A DNA stretch of 64,000 bases from Frigoribacterium sp. PvP032 (GCF_017833035.1 NZ_JAFIBM010000001.1:1-64000); one strand, 5' to 3'; numbered from the stretch's first letter, positions 48,483-58,816 are shown. A program made the numbers and translations. The notes: generated by a model not told the origin, from the sequence alone.

Positions 48483-49403
48483 TCAGTACCAGTTGACCGA
48501 CTGGCTGTGGCCCCACGCGCTGCACGGGGTGCCGTAGGCGCGCTTGATGTAGTCGAGGCCCCAGGAGACCTGCGTGGTGGCGTTCGTCGCCCAGTCGGAG
48601 CCGGCGGTCGCCATCTTGCTGCCGGGCAGCGCCTGCGGGATGCCGGTCGCGCCGCTCGGGTTGTAGGCCTCGTAGTTCCAGCCCGACTCCTTCTGCCACA
48701 GGTTCACGAGGCAGCCGTACTGGTCGCTTCCCCAGCCGTACTTCGACGAGGCGAGCTGCTGGGCGGCGGCCTTGGCGGCGGCCGGCGTGTTCGCGGCGGC
48801 CTGGGCGGCAGCGGCTGCGGCGGCGGCGGCCTCGGCCGCAGCCTGGGCCTCGGCGGCGGCCTGCGCCTCGGCGGCGGCCTGGGCGGCAGCTGCGGCGGCC
48901 GCGGCCTGACGGTCGGCCTCGGAAGCGGCGGCCTGGACCGTCTGTGCCGTCGACGCCGTCTCGGCCACGCGGGTGGCGAGCGTGTCGGAGTCGAGGTTCT
49001 CGTAGTCGGCGAGCGACGCGACAGAGGTCTCGAGCGCGCTGGCGTCGACCTTGTCCTTCGTCGAGGTCACGACCTGCGAGGCGATGTCGATCGTGGACTT
49101 CGCTTGGGCCTCGGCGAGCGAGTCGGCGATCGCCTCCTCGTTCTGCTTCACGCTCTGCGCGTGGGCGGCGGCGACGGCCTCGGCCGACGGGGCGCGGTTG
49201 ACGAAGGCGAAACCGGTGCCCGCGACGATCGCGACGGCGGCGACCGCGGTCACGCCGACGAGGCGGCGGCGGGTCGCGCGGCGACGGCTTGCGGCGATGG
49301 CCCGGCGCGTCAGGGGCGCGGGGGTGATGCCGGTGGAGTCGTCGGTGGTGCTGGTGGTGCTGGTGCTGGTGCCCTCGGGGGCGGGGGTGTTCTCGGAGGT
49401 CAT
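48483..49403 (-). CDS. Lytic-transglycosylase-like exported protein
   Basis: A 306-residue exported protein. After a Thr/Ser-rich and basic n-region comes one hydrophobic helix (LVGVTAVAAVAIVAGTGFAF, about residues 50-69), then a long Ala/Gln-rich helical stalk (about 75-215, with repeated AAAEAQ units). The C-terminal domain (about 225-306) reads as a lysozyme-like/aggregation-promoting-factor type domain: YGCLVNLWQKESGWNYEA, NPSGATGIPQALPGSKM and VSWGLDYIKRAYGTPC. The Glu in KESGWN is the probable catalytic acid. It likely trims peptidoglycan outside the membrane. Confidence 0.82.
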   Translation of the reverse strand: MTSENTPAPEGTSTSTTSTTDDSTGITPAPLTRRAIAASRRRATRRRLVGVTAVAAVAIVAGTGFAFVNRAPSAEAVAAAHAQSVKQNEEAIADSLAEAQAKSTIDIASQVVTSTKDKVDASALETSVASLADYENLDSDTLATRVAETASTAQTVQAAASEADRQAAAAAAAAQAAAEAQAAAEAQAAAEAAAAAAAAAQAAANTPAAAKAAAQQLASSKYGWGSDQYGCLVNLWQKESGWNYEAYNPSGATGIPQALPGSKMATAGSDWATNATTQVSWGLDYIKRAYGTPCSAWGHSQSVNWY

Positions 49404-49837
49404 GTCGTCCCATTGCTCGGCCGGCCTGCTCGGCGCGCCTCGATCGGAGGCACGTCTGCCCACCTCTGCGCCTCGGGTGCGCAGCACCGCAGGAGGAGCG
49501 GTGCACGACGGCACGGCCGGGGAGTCGGTCCCGGAGGCGGCACGCCGCTCCGCCCACGGGCGGACCGGACGACCGGCAGGTGCTGTCGAGGTGACGGGTC
49601 GGTGTCGGTTCCAGCGGGGCCTGGGGGCCCGGCGCGTCCCCCCGGCGCTCCCGAGGGGTACGGGCGGGCGCGGGCGAAGCGACGAGCATGCACCACGAGC
49701 CTGAGTGTCCCCGCAGAATCGAGGGTCGCTGCTCGGTCTGGACCCCTCGCGAGTTGCCGGTTGGCAGGGTCTGGCACGACTCAGACGCCCGCCAGGCGGC
49801 AAGTCGAGGGTCATCGCCCCCCGCAGGAGGCGCCTCC
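49404..49837. other. Intergenic region before the end of the adhesin gene
   Basis: 434 bases without a supported gene. It should hold the promoter of the wall-lytic gene near 49404-49500. The right part (49729-49812) holds an inverted repeat annotated as F2. Confidence 0.4.
49729..49812. repeat. Family F inverted repeat, copy F2
   Basis: CCCTCGCGAGTTGCC (49743-49757) faces GGCGGCAAGTCGAGGG (49797-49812) with some mismatches, and CGAGGGTC is repeated at both sides. It lies just past the stop of the adhesin gene (minus strand) and could end its transcript. Confidence 0.5.
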
Positions 49838-52800
49838 TCAGTCCTCCGTCACGGTGCGGCGGCGACGGCTCGGGCGACGGGAGACGACCATGGCCGCGCC
49901 TCCGGCGACGAGCAGCGACAGCCCCATCAGCAGCACGCCGCCGAGGTCGGAGCCGGTGAAGGCGAGGCGCTGCACGGTCAGGCCGGTGAGCACCTGCTCG
50001 GAGCCGCCCGGCGCGAGCGTGAACGTCGTGCGCACACCCGTGCTCGGCCGCGTCCCCGCGGGTACGCCGTCCATCGACACCGTCACCGTGTAGTCGCCCG
50101 CGGGCAGCCCGCCGACCGACCAGCTGCCGTCGGGAGCCGTCGTCACCACGATCGTGACCAGGCCCTCGGGTCCGCTCCAGACGATCGTGACGCCGACGCC
50201 TCCGACGCCCTTCTCGCCCGGGTCGCGCATTCCGTCGCCGTCCGCGTCGTCGAACACGACGCCTCCGACGCTGGCCGTGCCGCGCACCACGAAGTCGACG
50301 TCGAGCTGCTGCTCGCCGGCCTCCAGCTGCACGGTGGTCGCCGTCGGGGTGCCGCCGTCGAGGTCGGAGGCCGGCGCGGTGCCCGCGGGCAGGGTCGACG
50401 GGTCATAGCTGACCCGCACCGACCCGGCCGGGAGGCCGTCGACGGTCCAGGCGCCCGACGCGTCGGTCGTCCGTGTCAGCACGAGGTCGTCCGCGGTGTC
50501 GAGGGCCCCGTCGGCACCGGCCAGGCGCACGGTGACGACCACGCCGCCCACACCGGGCTCGTGCGGGTCGCGCACGCCGTCGCCGTCGACGTCGAGCCAG
50601 ACCGAGTCGCCGAGCGACGCGTCGGCACGGAACCCGAAGTCCTGGTCGAGGTCGACCTCGCCGGCCGCCAGCGTCGTCGTGCTCGTCGGCACGGAGCCGG
50701 AGCCGCTGCCTGCACCAGGGCCGGAGCCCGAGCCCGAGCCCGAGCCCGACCCCGCCCCGGCCCGCGTAGCCGTCAGCCCGGCGGGCACGCCGCCCGTCAG
50801 CTCGACCCGGAACTCGCCTGCGGCGAGGTGCTCGACCAGCCAGCGCCCCTGCTCATCGGTGACGGCCGTCTCGACCCGGTCGTCGGGCGAGCCGAGCACG
50901 CCGTCGACGCCGGCCCAGGTCAGGGTCACCGTGACGCCGGGGATCCCGACCTCGTCGGCCCCCTGACGACCGTCGCCGTCCTCGTCGAGCCAGACCGTGT
51001 CGCCGATCGAGCCGGCCCCGGCGAAGCCGAAGTCCTGGTCGATGTCGACCACGCCGCCGACCAGCTCGACCGCGCTGCGGCCGTCGGCCGAGGTGCCGTC
51101 AGCACCGGACGTGCCGTCCGCGTCGCTGCTCGGCGCGAGCCCGGCGGGCACGCCGCCGACCACCGCGACCGTCCAGCGGCCGTCCGGCAGCCCGTCGACC
51201 CGCCACGAGCCCGCGGAGTCGGTCGTCGTCGTCAGCACGACGTCGTCGCCGCCGCCGGCCACGCCGTCGGGGCCGAGCCAGGTCAGCTCGAGCTGCACAC
51301 CGGGCAGGCGCGGGTCGCCGGTCGAGTCGGCGCCGTCGGCGTCGCGGTCCCAGAAGACCGTGTCGCCGAGGGCGTTCGTGCCTCGGTAGCCGAAGTCCTG
51401 CGCGAGGTTCGACGCACCTCCGGCGATGGCGATCTGCGAGACGCTCGGGGCGCCTCCGTCGGGGTCGCCGGTGTTGACGGCGGCCGAGGCGATCCCGCCG
51501 TCGACCGACACCCGGTAGGCGCCGTCGGGCAGCAGGGTGAACAGGTACGAGCCGTCGGCCGCGGTCACGGTGGAGAAGAGCTGGTCGTCCGCGGTGTCGA
51601 GCAGGCCGTCGGGGCCTGCCCAGCGCAGCGAGACGGGCTGGCCGGGCACGGGCTGCTCGGCGGCCGAGCGCACTCCGTCGCCGTCCGCGTCGAGCCAGAC
51701 CGAGCTGCCGACGGAGGCGCCGCCCGCGTAGGCGAAGTCGGCCGTCTCGTGCGCCGTGGCGACGGGCAGCTCGAGGGTCGTGACGCCGTCGGGGCTCGGG
51801 TCCTCGTCGCGCACCAGGCCGAGCCCGGCGGGCACGGAGGCGCTGTCGACGCTCACGCGGTAGCTGCCCGCGGGCAGCCCGTCGACCAGGTAGCTGCCGT
51901 CCGTCGCGGTGACGGCGCTGAACACGGCGTCGTCGGCCGTGTCGAACCGGCCGTCGGGGCCGGCCCAGAGCACGTCGACCCGCACGCCGCCGAGGCCGCG
52001 CTCGTCGTCGTCGAGCACGCCGTCGCGGTCACGGTCGAGCCAGACGACCCGGCCGACGCTGCTGTCGCCGCGCAGGCCGAGGTCGGCGTCGTCGACGGTC
52101 GTCCCGGTCCGGGCGACGACGACGGTCGTGGCCAGGTCGAGCTCGGCGTCGCGTTCGTGCACCGACGACAGGCCGGGCAGCAGCGTCGCGCGGTCGACCA
52201 CGACCGAGAACGAGCCGAGCGGCAGCGAGCCGACCGACCAGGCCCCGGAGGCGTCCGTCAGCACCGAGGGCAGCGTCACGTCGTCGGCGGTGCCGGTCGT
52301 GCCGTCGGGCCCGGCCCAGGTCACCGTGACGCGCACGCCGGGCAGGCCGGGCTCGTCGCTCGTCTGCACGCCGTCGCCGTCGCGGTCGAGCCAGACCCGG
52401 TCGCCGACGGTCGAGTCGCCGCGGTAGCCGAAGTCCTGGTCGAGGTCGGCGGAGCGCTCGCTCGAGAGGGAGGTGCGCGAGACACCGTCGGCCGGGCCGG
52501 CGGCGTCGTGCGTCGGCACGAGGCCGGGGGCGACTCCCGAGGTCACGGCGACCGTGTGGTCGCCGTTCGGCAAGTCGCGGACGAGCCAGTCGCCCTCGGA
52601 GTCGGTGCCGGCCGTGAAGACGAGGTCGTCGGCCGTGCCGAGCACGCCGTCCGTGCCGAGCCAGGTGACCGTCACGCCCACGCCGCGCAGGCCGGGCTCG
52701 CCGGGCTGCTGCACGCCGTCGCCGTCGACGTCCCACCAGACGCGGTCGCCGATGCTCGAGGTGACCTCGTAGCCGAAGTCGGCGGTCAGGTGCGGGGCGT

Positions 52801-55800
52801 CGCCGGCGGTGAGCACGACGCGCGTCGTGCTGTCGCCTCCTGCAGGGCCGGGGGCGGGGCCGTTGCCGGTGCCGTCCGCGGCGCCGTCCTCGTCGAAGCT
52901 CGAGGTCGCGCCCTCGGGCAGCGCGCCCGTGACGGTGACCCGGTGCTCGCCGGGCAGCAGGTGGTCGACGAGCCACGAGCCGTCGGCGCCGGTGACCGCG
53001 GGGACGACCGCGTCGTCGGCCGTGTCGAGCTCGCCGTCGGCGCCGGCCCAGGTGACCGTGAGCTGGACGCCCACGAGGCCCTGCTCGCCGTCGTCCTGCA
53101 CGCCGTCGCCGTCGCGGTCGAGCCACACGCGGTCGCCGATGACGCCGGTGCCGCGCCAGCCGGTGTCCTGGTCGACGACATGCTGGCCCGCGCCGAGCAC
53201 GAGCGTGCTGGTCGCGGTGCGGCCGCCGAGGCCCGAGACGCCGGCGGGTCCGGACGCGAGGAGGTAGCCGGCCGGCAGGCTGCCGACCTTCACCGAGTAG
53301 TTCCCGGCGGGCAGGGCGCCGACCGACCACGCGCCGGTCTCGGCGTCGCTGTCGCGCTCCCACTCGACGTTGTCGTCCTCGGTCGCGAGGTCTCCGTCCT
53401 GGCCCGCCCACGTCACGAGCACCTCGGCGCCGCCGATGCCGGGCTCGCCCGCGCCCTGGCGGCCGTCGCCGTCGCGGTCGGCCCAGACGAGGTCGCCGAT
53501 CGAGCCGCTGCCGGCCCAGCCGAAGGAGGCGTCGGTGCGGTCGGCGCCCTCGGCCAGCGTCAGCACGGCCGAGTTCGCCGAGGCCACGCCGTCGAGGTCG
53601 GTGCTCGGCACGAGGCCGGCGGGCAGGGTCGCGGGGTCGACGTCGACCCGGTAGCTGCCGCCGGGCAGGTGGTCCACCCCCCACGAGCCGTCGGGGCCCG
53701 ACGTCGTCGGGTGGCGCTCGTCGTCGGCCGTGCCGAGCACGCCGTCGACGCCCGCGAAGACGACGGTCACGCCGACGCCCGAGAGCCCGGGGTCGCCCGC
53801 CGTGCGGACGCCGTCGCCGTTCGCGTCGAACCAGGTCGAGCCCGCGAGCGAGGCCAGGTCGACCTCGATGCCGACCGTGTCCGCGTCGACGTCGTGGTAG
53901 GTCTCGTAGTCGCGGCCGTCGGTCGGCCGGCCGGCCACGCCCGCGTACGACGCGACGTCGGCCGTGTTCGAGAGCTCGGGGCCGGCGACCTCGTCGGCCG
54001 AGCCGAGGCCGGCGGGGACGGTCAGCCGGTAGACGATCGTCCGGGTCTCGCCCGGGGCGACGGGGCCGTCGATCGTCCAGCTGCGGACGGCTCCGGTGAC
54101 GGTGCCCGCGCCTCCCTCGACCGGGGTGAAGCCCGTGAAGCGCGTGTCCGGCGCGTCCGTGACCTGCACGTCGTACGCGGGGCCCGTGCCGACGTTGGTC
54201 ACGGCGACGCGGTACGTGAGGGTCTCACCGGGCACGGCGCGGCGGGTGTCGGCGTCGCCGACCTGGCCGTCGACGCGCTTGTCGAGAACGAGGCGCGGCT
54301 CGACGACGGTGACGGCGGCGGTCGACGCGAGGCTCGTGTAGTCGTACGAGGCCGCGAGCGGGCGTGAGGCCGGCTTGCCGTCGATCTTGTCGGTCTTGTC
54401 GAACGCGACCTGCGCGACGTTGGTGAGGACCTGGCCCGACGTCGTCGACTTCTGCGCGTAGGCGGTGTACTCGAGGTGCACGACGCGCTCGGCCGTGGCG
54501 GCCGTGACGTCGCCGAGCCAGAAGCCGATCGTGCCCGTGCTCGGGGTGCCGAGCATCGACGCGGTGAGCGACGGGTCGCAGGAGGCGCAGCTCACGGCCG
54601 TGAGGGAGCCGAAGGCCTGGCCGGCCGGCAGCGTGTCGTGCACGGTGACGTCGTAGGCGGAGACTCCGGCGGGCACGCGCACGTCGAGCGTGTAGGTCGT
54701 GAGCTCGCCGGTCGTGCGGCTCGTGGCCGCCGGGTCGCCGAGCGCCTTGACCACCGACAGGGAGGGGCCGGTCACGGTGTCCTCGGCGGTCGCCGAGTAG
54801 GTGCGCTCGCCCTCGACGGGGCCGTCGAGCGAGCTGCCGACCGCCGTGGCGACGTTGCGGATGCGGGTGTCGCCCACCGTCTCGTCCACGGTCGCGCGGA
54901 AGGTGGAGTCGGCCGGCGAGGCGCCGGGCGCGACGTCGATCTCGGGGAACGTGATCGTGCGGCTCGACGGGTCGTAGGTGCCGCCGTCGACCCAGGTGAG
55001 GCCCTGCGGCAGCACGTCCGAGACGACGACGTCGTGCGCCGTGGACACGTTCGCCCCGGCGGGGTTCCGCACCCGGAGCGAATACGTGACCGCCTGGCCG
55101 ACGACGACCTTGCCGGCGGTGGCGTCGTCGGTCTTGGTGAGCGTGAGGGCGGGCTCGACGACGGTGGTGGTGACCTGGGGGCTGGTCGCCGCGCGCGAGG
55201 CGGGCGCCGGGGCGGCGGACGTGCCCCGCGGCCACCAGGTGAGCACGCCGCGGTTGGCGAAGACGGTGCCGCGAACGGTCGCCGGGTCCGTCGCCGAGTC
55301 GACGACCGTCGCGGTGATCGTGAGCACGACCACGTCGGCGTCGCCCCGCTCGCTGACGTAGACGCCCTGCGCGTTCGTCGGGAGGTCGAAGGACACGCGC
55401 TGGCGGAGGCGGTTCGCCGAGGCGACCGTCGCGGGGGCGGCGGGCCCGCCGTTGATGCTGGCCGTGGGCACGCCGACGACCTGGAGCCCCTGGGGGAGCT
55501 GATCGGTCACCGAGGGCGCGAGCCCCTCCGCCGAGCTGTAGAGCGAGACGCCGCCCGGGATCGTCGTCGTCACGCGGTAGGTGATCTGCGACCCCACGGG
55601 CGCCGTGGCCACGGAGCGTGTCTTGGCCACGGAGGGCACGCCGGCACGGACCCGGGAGGTCGCGTCGGCACGCGCGGCGTTGGTCGTCGTCAGCGCGGGG
55701 TCGACGTTGTTCGCGGGCGTGTAGGTGAACGGCGTGCCCGTGTTCGTGGCGCCCTGGTACTGCCGGACGCCGGCGGTGTTGTCGAAGGTGTCCGAGGCGG

Positions 55801-58237
55801 CGATGCCGGCCGGCACGGCGACCGAGTAGGTGAGCACGAGCGTCCCGTTCGTCGTCCCCGATCTCGCCGGCACGGTCAGGCCGGCCCAGTCGATGCGCGA
55901 GCGCGGGCTCTCGTCCGTCACCGCGCCTCCTGCGGTGACGGCGCTGACCTGGCCGGCGGTCCAGCCGGTCGGCAGCAGGTCGCGCACGCTGACCTCGGTC
56001 GCGGGCGCACGACCGGAGTTCGCGACCGTGACCGTGTAGTCGACCGTGTCGCCGCCCTGGACCGTGGTCGGCGTGGCCGTCTTGGTCGTGGTGAGCTGCG
56101 GCTCGGTCCAGACCGCGTCGGCCTGGTCGCGCAGCTGGAACACGGCACCGGCCGTGTTCGTGAAGGTGAGCTTGGCGAGGTTCGCCGTGATGTCGCCGTC
56201 GGCGGCCGCCGTCGGGTCGCTGATGGTCGAGGTGACGATCGCCTGGAACACGTTGCCCGACGCCTCGTCGGGCAGCGTCCAGCTGATGACGCCGCCGTCG
56301 GACACGGCGTCCGGACGAGCGGCCGTGTGGCCCTCGCCGTACGCGGCACCCACGAAGGCGAAGCCGGCAGGCAGGAAGTCCGTGACCGTGGTCGACACCG
56401 TGTTCAGGCCGACCGGGAACGTCGCCTCGATCTTCCAGCAGACCGTGTCGCCGGGGCCGTACGAGGGGGCTGCGCCGCCCTCGGGCACCCAGGAGGCGGT
56501 GGTGCAGTCGGCGGTCGTCTGCGGCACCGCGACCTGCTTGGTCAGCACGACGGCGGCTGCCTCCTGGCCGGCGGACGACTCGTCCGGGGTCGCCAGGACG
56601 TGCGTGCGCAGGGCGTCGGGCGTGCTGCGGGCGTCGACGAGGGTCGAGGTGGAGGTGAGGTCGACCGTGTTGGTCCACGAGTCCTCGGCGGCCACCGGCC
56701 CGACGCCGCTGCGGTACGAGCCGAGCGTGGTCGTCGTGAAGTCGATGGTGAAGGCGCCGTTCGCCGCCGTGACGGCCGGCACCGTCCAAGTGATCGCCTG
56801 GGTCCAGGGGCTGGACGTGCCGGCGGTGGTCGAGACCGGGGCGAACGCCCGGCCCGACTGGCGGTGCGTCGCCGAGCCCTCGTCGAACGAGAGGCCGTCG
56901 GGGATCGTGTCGACGACCGTGAGGTCGCTCGTGCCCTGCGCGTACTCCGAGGTCGCGATCGCGAGGTGCCAGTTCGTGGTGGCGCCCTGGCGGATCGAGG
57001 CCTGGTCGTCGCCGCTCACGCCGCGGCTCTTGACGATCCGCACGTCCTCGGCGGTGACCGTCGCGGTCGCGGACGACGTGTACACGGCGCCGGCCCAGGT
57101 GCCCGAGGTGGTCGCGCTGTTCGTCAGCGGCTGCTCGTCACGGGTCTCGCTGCCGGTGTTGTTGTCGAGGTTCGCCGTCGAGAGGCCGGTGGCTCCGGCG
57201 GCGGGCGCGCCGGCGGGGAACAACTCGTTCTCGCGCAGCGGCACGGCCGCGGCGTAGCGCAGGGTGGTCGTCGCGCTGGCGGCGAGGTCGCCGAGACCGG
57301 TCCACTCGACCCGCGTGTAGACGCCGAGGGCGAGCGGGCCGGTCGCGCCGTCCGGGTCGACCCGGACGGTGCTGACGCTCGCCGGCTCACGGCAGAGCCC
57401 GGCCGTGTCGGGCAGCGGCCGGGAGTCGAGGCGAGGAGCACCCGGGTACTCGACCGTGCCGGCGGCGCTGTTGTCGACGCTCGTGCAGCCGAGGAACTCG
57501 AGACCGGCAGGCAGGAAGTCGACGATCGAGAAGCCCGTCGAGCGACCGACCCTGTTGTTCGTCACCGTGAGCGTGTACGCCGTGGGGTGGTCGTGCACGC
57601 CGCGGAGCAGCTCGCCCTCGGGGCTCGAGTCCTCCTTCTTGTCCAGCTTGAACGGCACGAGGGTGGTGGTCGAGCCGGCGGCCGCGCTCACGACGGCCGG
57701 GTCGACGACGGGCGCTCCGGCGGCGTCGAACTTGGGCAGCGTCCGGGCGGCGGAGCTGACGAAGGCAGCGCCCGAGGTCGTCACGACGGCCCCGACGGCC
57801 GCCGTGGTCGTGTACGAGTACGTGTAGGCCACGGTGACCCCGGCCTGCAGGTCGGCGACGTTCGACCAGATCAGCTTGGTCGTGCCGTCCTTCAGCGTCA
57901 CGACGCGGCTGGGCGCGCCGAGGCCGGCGTCCGCCGAGGCGAACGTCGCGCCGACCGGGATGACGTCGGTGAGGGTCAGGTTGTAGCCGGGCGTCGACGT
58001 CCGGTTCGACGCCGTGAGCGTCACCGCGACGGCGTCGCCGACGAGCGTGCTGGCCGGCGCCGACTCGGTGAGGGTCACCGCGAGCGCGTCCGCCGCACGG
58101 GCGGCCGTCGGGGCGACCAGGGCCGGGACGGCGAGCCCCGCCAGCACCACGGCGACCGCGAGCAGGAGGCGCCAGAGCGCGCGCGGCAGAGCAGGGGCGA
58201 CAGCGCGCGGGAGGGCAGGGGCGACGGGTCGGGGCAC
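49838..58237 (-). CDS. Giant wall-anchored adhesin-like protein with DUF11 and SdrD_B repeats
   Basis: A 2799-residue surface protein. It has a signal peptide (hydrophobic core LLLAVAVVLAGLAVPALVA, cut near ARA, about residue 47). A region of DUF11-type repeats follows (about 50-1450), each with a strand such as VSVRDLLPTGW or VVSDVLPQGLTW. Eleven SdrD_B/Cna-B-like repeats follow (about 1450-2745), most with a calcium-loop motif like WLDRDGDGVQ. The C-terminus is a sorting signal, LAFTG, then a hydrophobic helix and a basic tail (RRPSRRRR). LAxTG is the motif of class E sortases of high-GC actinobacteria. GTG at 58237 has GGAG six bases upstream. No sortase is in the window. Confidence 0.9.
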   Translation of the reverse strand: MPRPVAPALPRAVAPALPRALWRLLLAVAVVLAGLAVPALVAPTAARAADALAVTLTESAPASTLVGDAVAVTLTASNRTSTPGYNLTLTDVIPVGATFASADAGLGAPSRVVTLKDGTTKLIWSNVADLQAGVTVAYTYSYTTTAAVGAVVTTSGAAFVSSAARTLPKFDAAGAPVVDPAVVSAAAGSTTTLVPFKLDKKEDSSPEGELLRGVHDHPTAYTLTVTNNRVGRSTGFSIVDFLPAGLEFLGCTSVDNSAAGTVEYPGAPRLDSRPLPDTAGLCREPASVSTVRVDPDGATGPLALGVYTRVEWTGLGDLAASATTTLRYAAAVPLRENELFPAGAPAAGATGLSTANLDNNTGSETRDEQPLTNSATTSGTWAGAVYTSSATATVTAEDVRIVKSRGVSGDDQASIRQGATTNWHLAIATSEYAQGTSDLTVVDTIPDGLSFDEGSATHRQSGRAFAPVSTTAGTSSPWTQAITWTVPAVTAANGAFTIDFTTTTLGSYRSGVGPVAAEDSWTNTVDLTSTSTLVDARSTPDALRTHVLATPDESSAGQEAAAVVLTKQVAVPQTTADCTTASWVPEGGAAPSYGPGDTVCWKIEATFPVGLNTVSTTVTDFLPAGFAFVGAAYGEGHTAARPDAVSDGGVISWTLPDEASGNVFQAIVTSTISDPTAAADGDITANLAKLTFTNTAGAVFQLRDQADAVWTEPQLTTTKTATPTTVQGGDTVDYTVTVANSGRAPATEVSVRDLLPTGWTAGQVSAVTAGGAVTDESPRSRIDWAGLTVPARSGTTNGTLVLTYSVAVPAGIAASDTFDNTAGVRQYQGATNTGTPFTYTPANNVDPALTTTNAARADATSRVRAGVPSVAKTRSVATAPVGSQITYRVTTTIPGGVSLYSSAEGLAPSVTDQLPQGLQVVGVPTASINGGPAAPATVASANRLRQRVSFDLPTNAQGVYVSERGDADVVVLTITATVVDSATDPATVRGTVFANRGVLTWWPRGTSAAPAPASRAATSPQVTTTVVEPALTLTKTDDATAGKVVVGQAVTYSLRVRNPAGANVSTAHDVVVSDVLPQGLTWVDGGTYDPSSRTITFPEIDVAPGASPADSTFRATVDETVGDTRIRNVATAVGSSLDGPVEGERTYSATAEDTVTGPSLSVVKALGDPAATSRTTGELTTYTLDVRVPAGVSAYDVTVHDTLPAGQAFGSLTAVSCASCDPSLTASMLGTPSTGTIGFWLGDVTAATAERVVHLEYTAYAQKSTTSGQVLTNVAQVAFDKTDKIDGKPASRPLAASYDYTSLASTAAVTVVEPRLVLDKRVDGQVGDADTRRAVPGETLTYRVAVTNVGTGPAYDVQVTDAPDTRFTGFTPVEGGAGTVTGAVRSWTIDGPVAPGETRTIVYRLTVPAGLGSADEVAGPELSNTADVASYAGVAGRPTDGRDYETYHDVDADTVGIEVDLASLAGSTWFDANGDGVRTAGDPGLSGVGVTVVFAGVDGVLGTADDERHPTTSGPDGSWGVDHLPGGSYRVDVDPATLPAGLVPSTDLDGVASANSAVLTLAEGADRTDASFGWAGSGSIGDLVWADRDGDGRQGAGEPGIGGAEVLVTWAGQDGDLATEDDNVEWERDSDAETGAWSVGALPAGNYSVKVGSLPAGYLLASGPAGVSGLGGRTATSTLVLGAGQHVVDQDTGWRGTGVIGDRVWLDRDGDGVQDDGEQGLVGVQLTVTWAGADGELDTADDAVVPAVTGADGSWLVDHLLPGEHRVTVTGALPEGATSSFDEDGAADGTGNGPAPGPAGGDSTTRVVLTAGDAPHLTADFGYEVTSSIGDRVWWDVDGDGVQQPGEPGLRGVGVTVTWLGTDGVLGTADDLVFTAGTDSEGDWLVRDLPNGDHTVAVTSGVAPGLVPTHDAAGPADGVSRTSLSSERSADLDQDFGYRGDSTVGDRVWLDRDGDGVQTSDEPGLPGVRVTVTWAGPDGTTGTADDVTLPSVLTDASGAWSVGSLPLGSFSVVVDRATLLPGLSSVHERDAELDLATTVVVARTGTTVDDADLGLRGDSSVGRVVWLDRDRDGVLDDDERGLGGVRVDVLWAGPDGRFDTADDAVFSAVTATDGSYLVDGLPAGSYRVSVDSASVPAGLGLVRDEDPSPDGVTTLELPVATAHETADFAYAGGASVGSSVWLDADGDGVRSAAEQPVPGQPVSLRWAGPDGLLDTADDQLFSTVTAADGSYLFTLLPDGAYRVSVDGGIASAAVNTGDPDGGAPSVSQIAIAGGASNLAQDFGYRGTNALGDTVFWDRDADGADSTGDPRLPGVQLELTWLGPDGVAGGGDDVVLTTTTDSAGSWRVDGLPDGRWTVAVVGGVPAGLAPSSDADGTSGADGTSADGRSAVELVGGVVDIDQDFGFAGAGSIGDTVWLDEDGDGRQGADEVGIPGVTVTLTWAGVDGVLGSPDDRVETAVTDEQGRWLVEHLAAGEFRVELTGGVPAGLTATRAGAGSGSGSGSGSGPGAGSGSGSVPTSTTTLAAGEVDLDQDFGFRADASLGDSVWLDVDGDGVRDPHEPGVGGVVVTVRLAGADGALDTADDLVLTRTTDASGAWTVDGLPAGSVRVSYDPSTLPAGTAPASDLDGGTPTATTVQLEAGEQQLDVDFVVRGTASVGGVVFDDADGDGMRDPGEKGVGGVGVTIVWSGPEGLVTIVVTTAPDGSWSVGGLPAGDYTVTVSMDGVPAGTRPSTGVRTTFTLAPGGSEQVLTGLTVQRLAFTGSDLGGVLLMGLSLLVAGGAAMVVSRRPSRRRRTVTED
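50250..53870 (-). repeat. Region encoding eleven SdrD_B-type repeats
   Basis: Units of roughly 110-130 codons recur head to tail. Each begins with a GDxVWxDxDGDG motif, then PGVxVTVTWAG, DTADD, a GSW or GSY strand and DFGYR-like ending. The units are diverged at DNA level, so the array is old or under diversifying selection rather than a recent duplication. The ninth unit has a Gly/Ser run inserted. Confidence 0.85.
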
Positions 58238-58463
58238 GGGTGACTCCAGGAGCTCGCCCGGGCAGCCGGGCGCGAGACGCCTCGTGCGCGGGTTCAGTCG
58301 CGGGCAGCGCCGCCGCGGGTCGGGACGCGGCAGTCCTCATTGTGGAGGACCCCCCGGAGCCGGGCAACGAGTCGCGGTCCCCCACTTCGGGGACCGGAGG
58401 CACCCCGTTCCGGGGGACGCCGACCGTCGGCAGACACGCCCACGACGACGGTGCTCCCGAGGG

Positions 58464-58754
58464 CTACGAGTGCGGCCGAGGCTCCCGCTCGGGCTGCGGC
58501 TCCTCGCGGACGAACCGCGGCCCGTCCCACCCGTCGCGCGTCACTTGCTCGACGAACTGCGCCACGGGGCGCACCCAGTGGGAGCGGTCGCCGTAGAGCG
58601 TGCGGTAGAAGACCAGCGCCTCCTCGGTGTCGACGTGGCGGCCGGTGCCGATCACCTCGTAGCGACCGCCCTTGAAGTGTCGGTAGGTGCCGGGCGCAGG
58701 AGGCGCGGGCTCGGCAGGGCGGTCAGGGCCGGCGGCGGAGGGGGTCGCGGTCAC
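58464..58754 (-). CDS. DUF1653 domain protein
   Basis: A 96-residue DUF1653 protein. The motif GTYRHFKGGRYEVIGTGRHV, followed by EEALVFYRTLYGDRSHWVRP and FVEQVTRDG, is the whole conserved domain. Function not established. TAGCCT stands six bases before the GTG at 58754 on the minus strand. The 226 bases between it and the adhesin start hold small hairpins (for example GGTCCCC/GGGGACC at 58374-58393) that might end its transcript. Confidence 0.9.
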   Translation of the reverse strand: MTATPSAAGPDRPAEPAPPAPGTYRHFKGGRYEVIGTGRHVDTEEALVFYRTLYGDRSHWVRPVAQFVEQVTRDGWDGPRFVREEPQPEREPRPHS

Positions 58755-58816
58755 CGCACCAGGCTAGGCCCGTGTCGGCGGACGAGGCACGTGACGACGC
58801 CCCCTACGATCGCGGC

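Noticed and set aside
49838-53870. Regularly spaced repeats that could be mistaken for a CRISPR array or satellite
   Set aside because: They are protein-coding SdrD_B repeats of over 300 bases that are diverged at DNA level; there are no short identical repeats with unique spacers and no cas genes.
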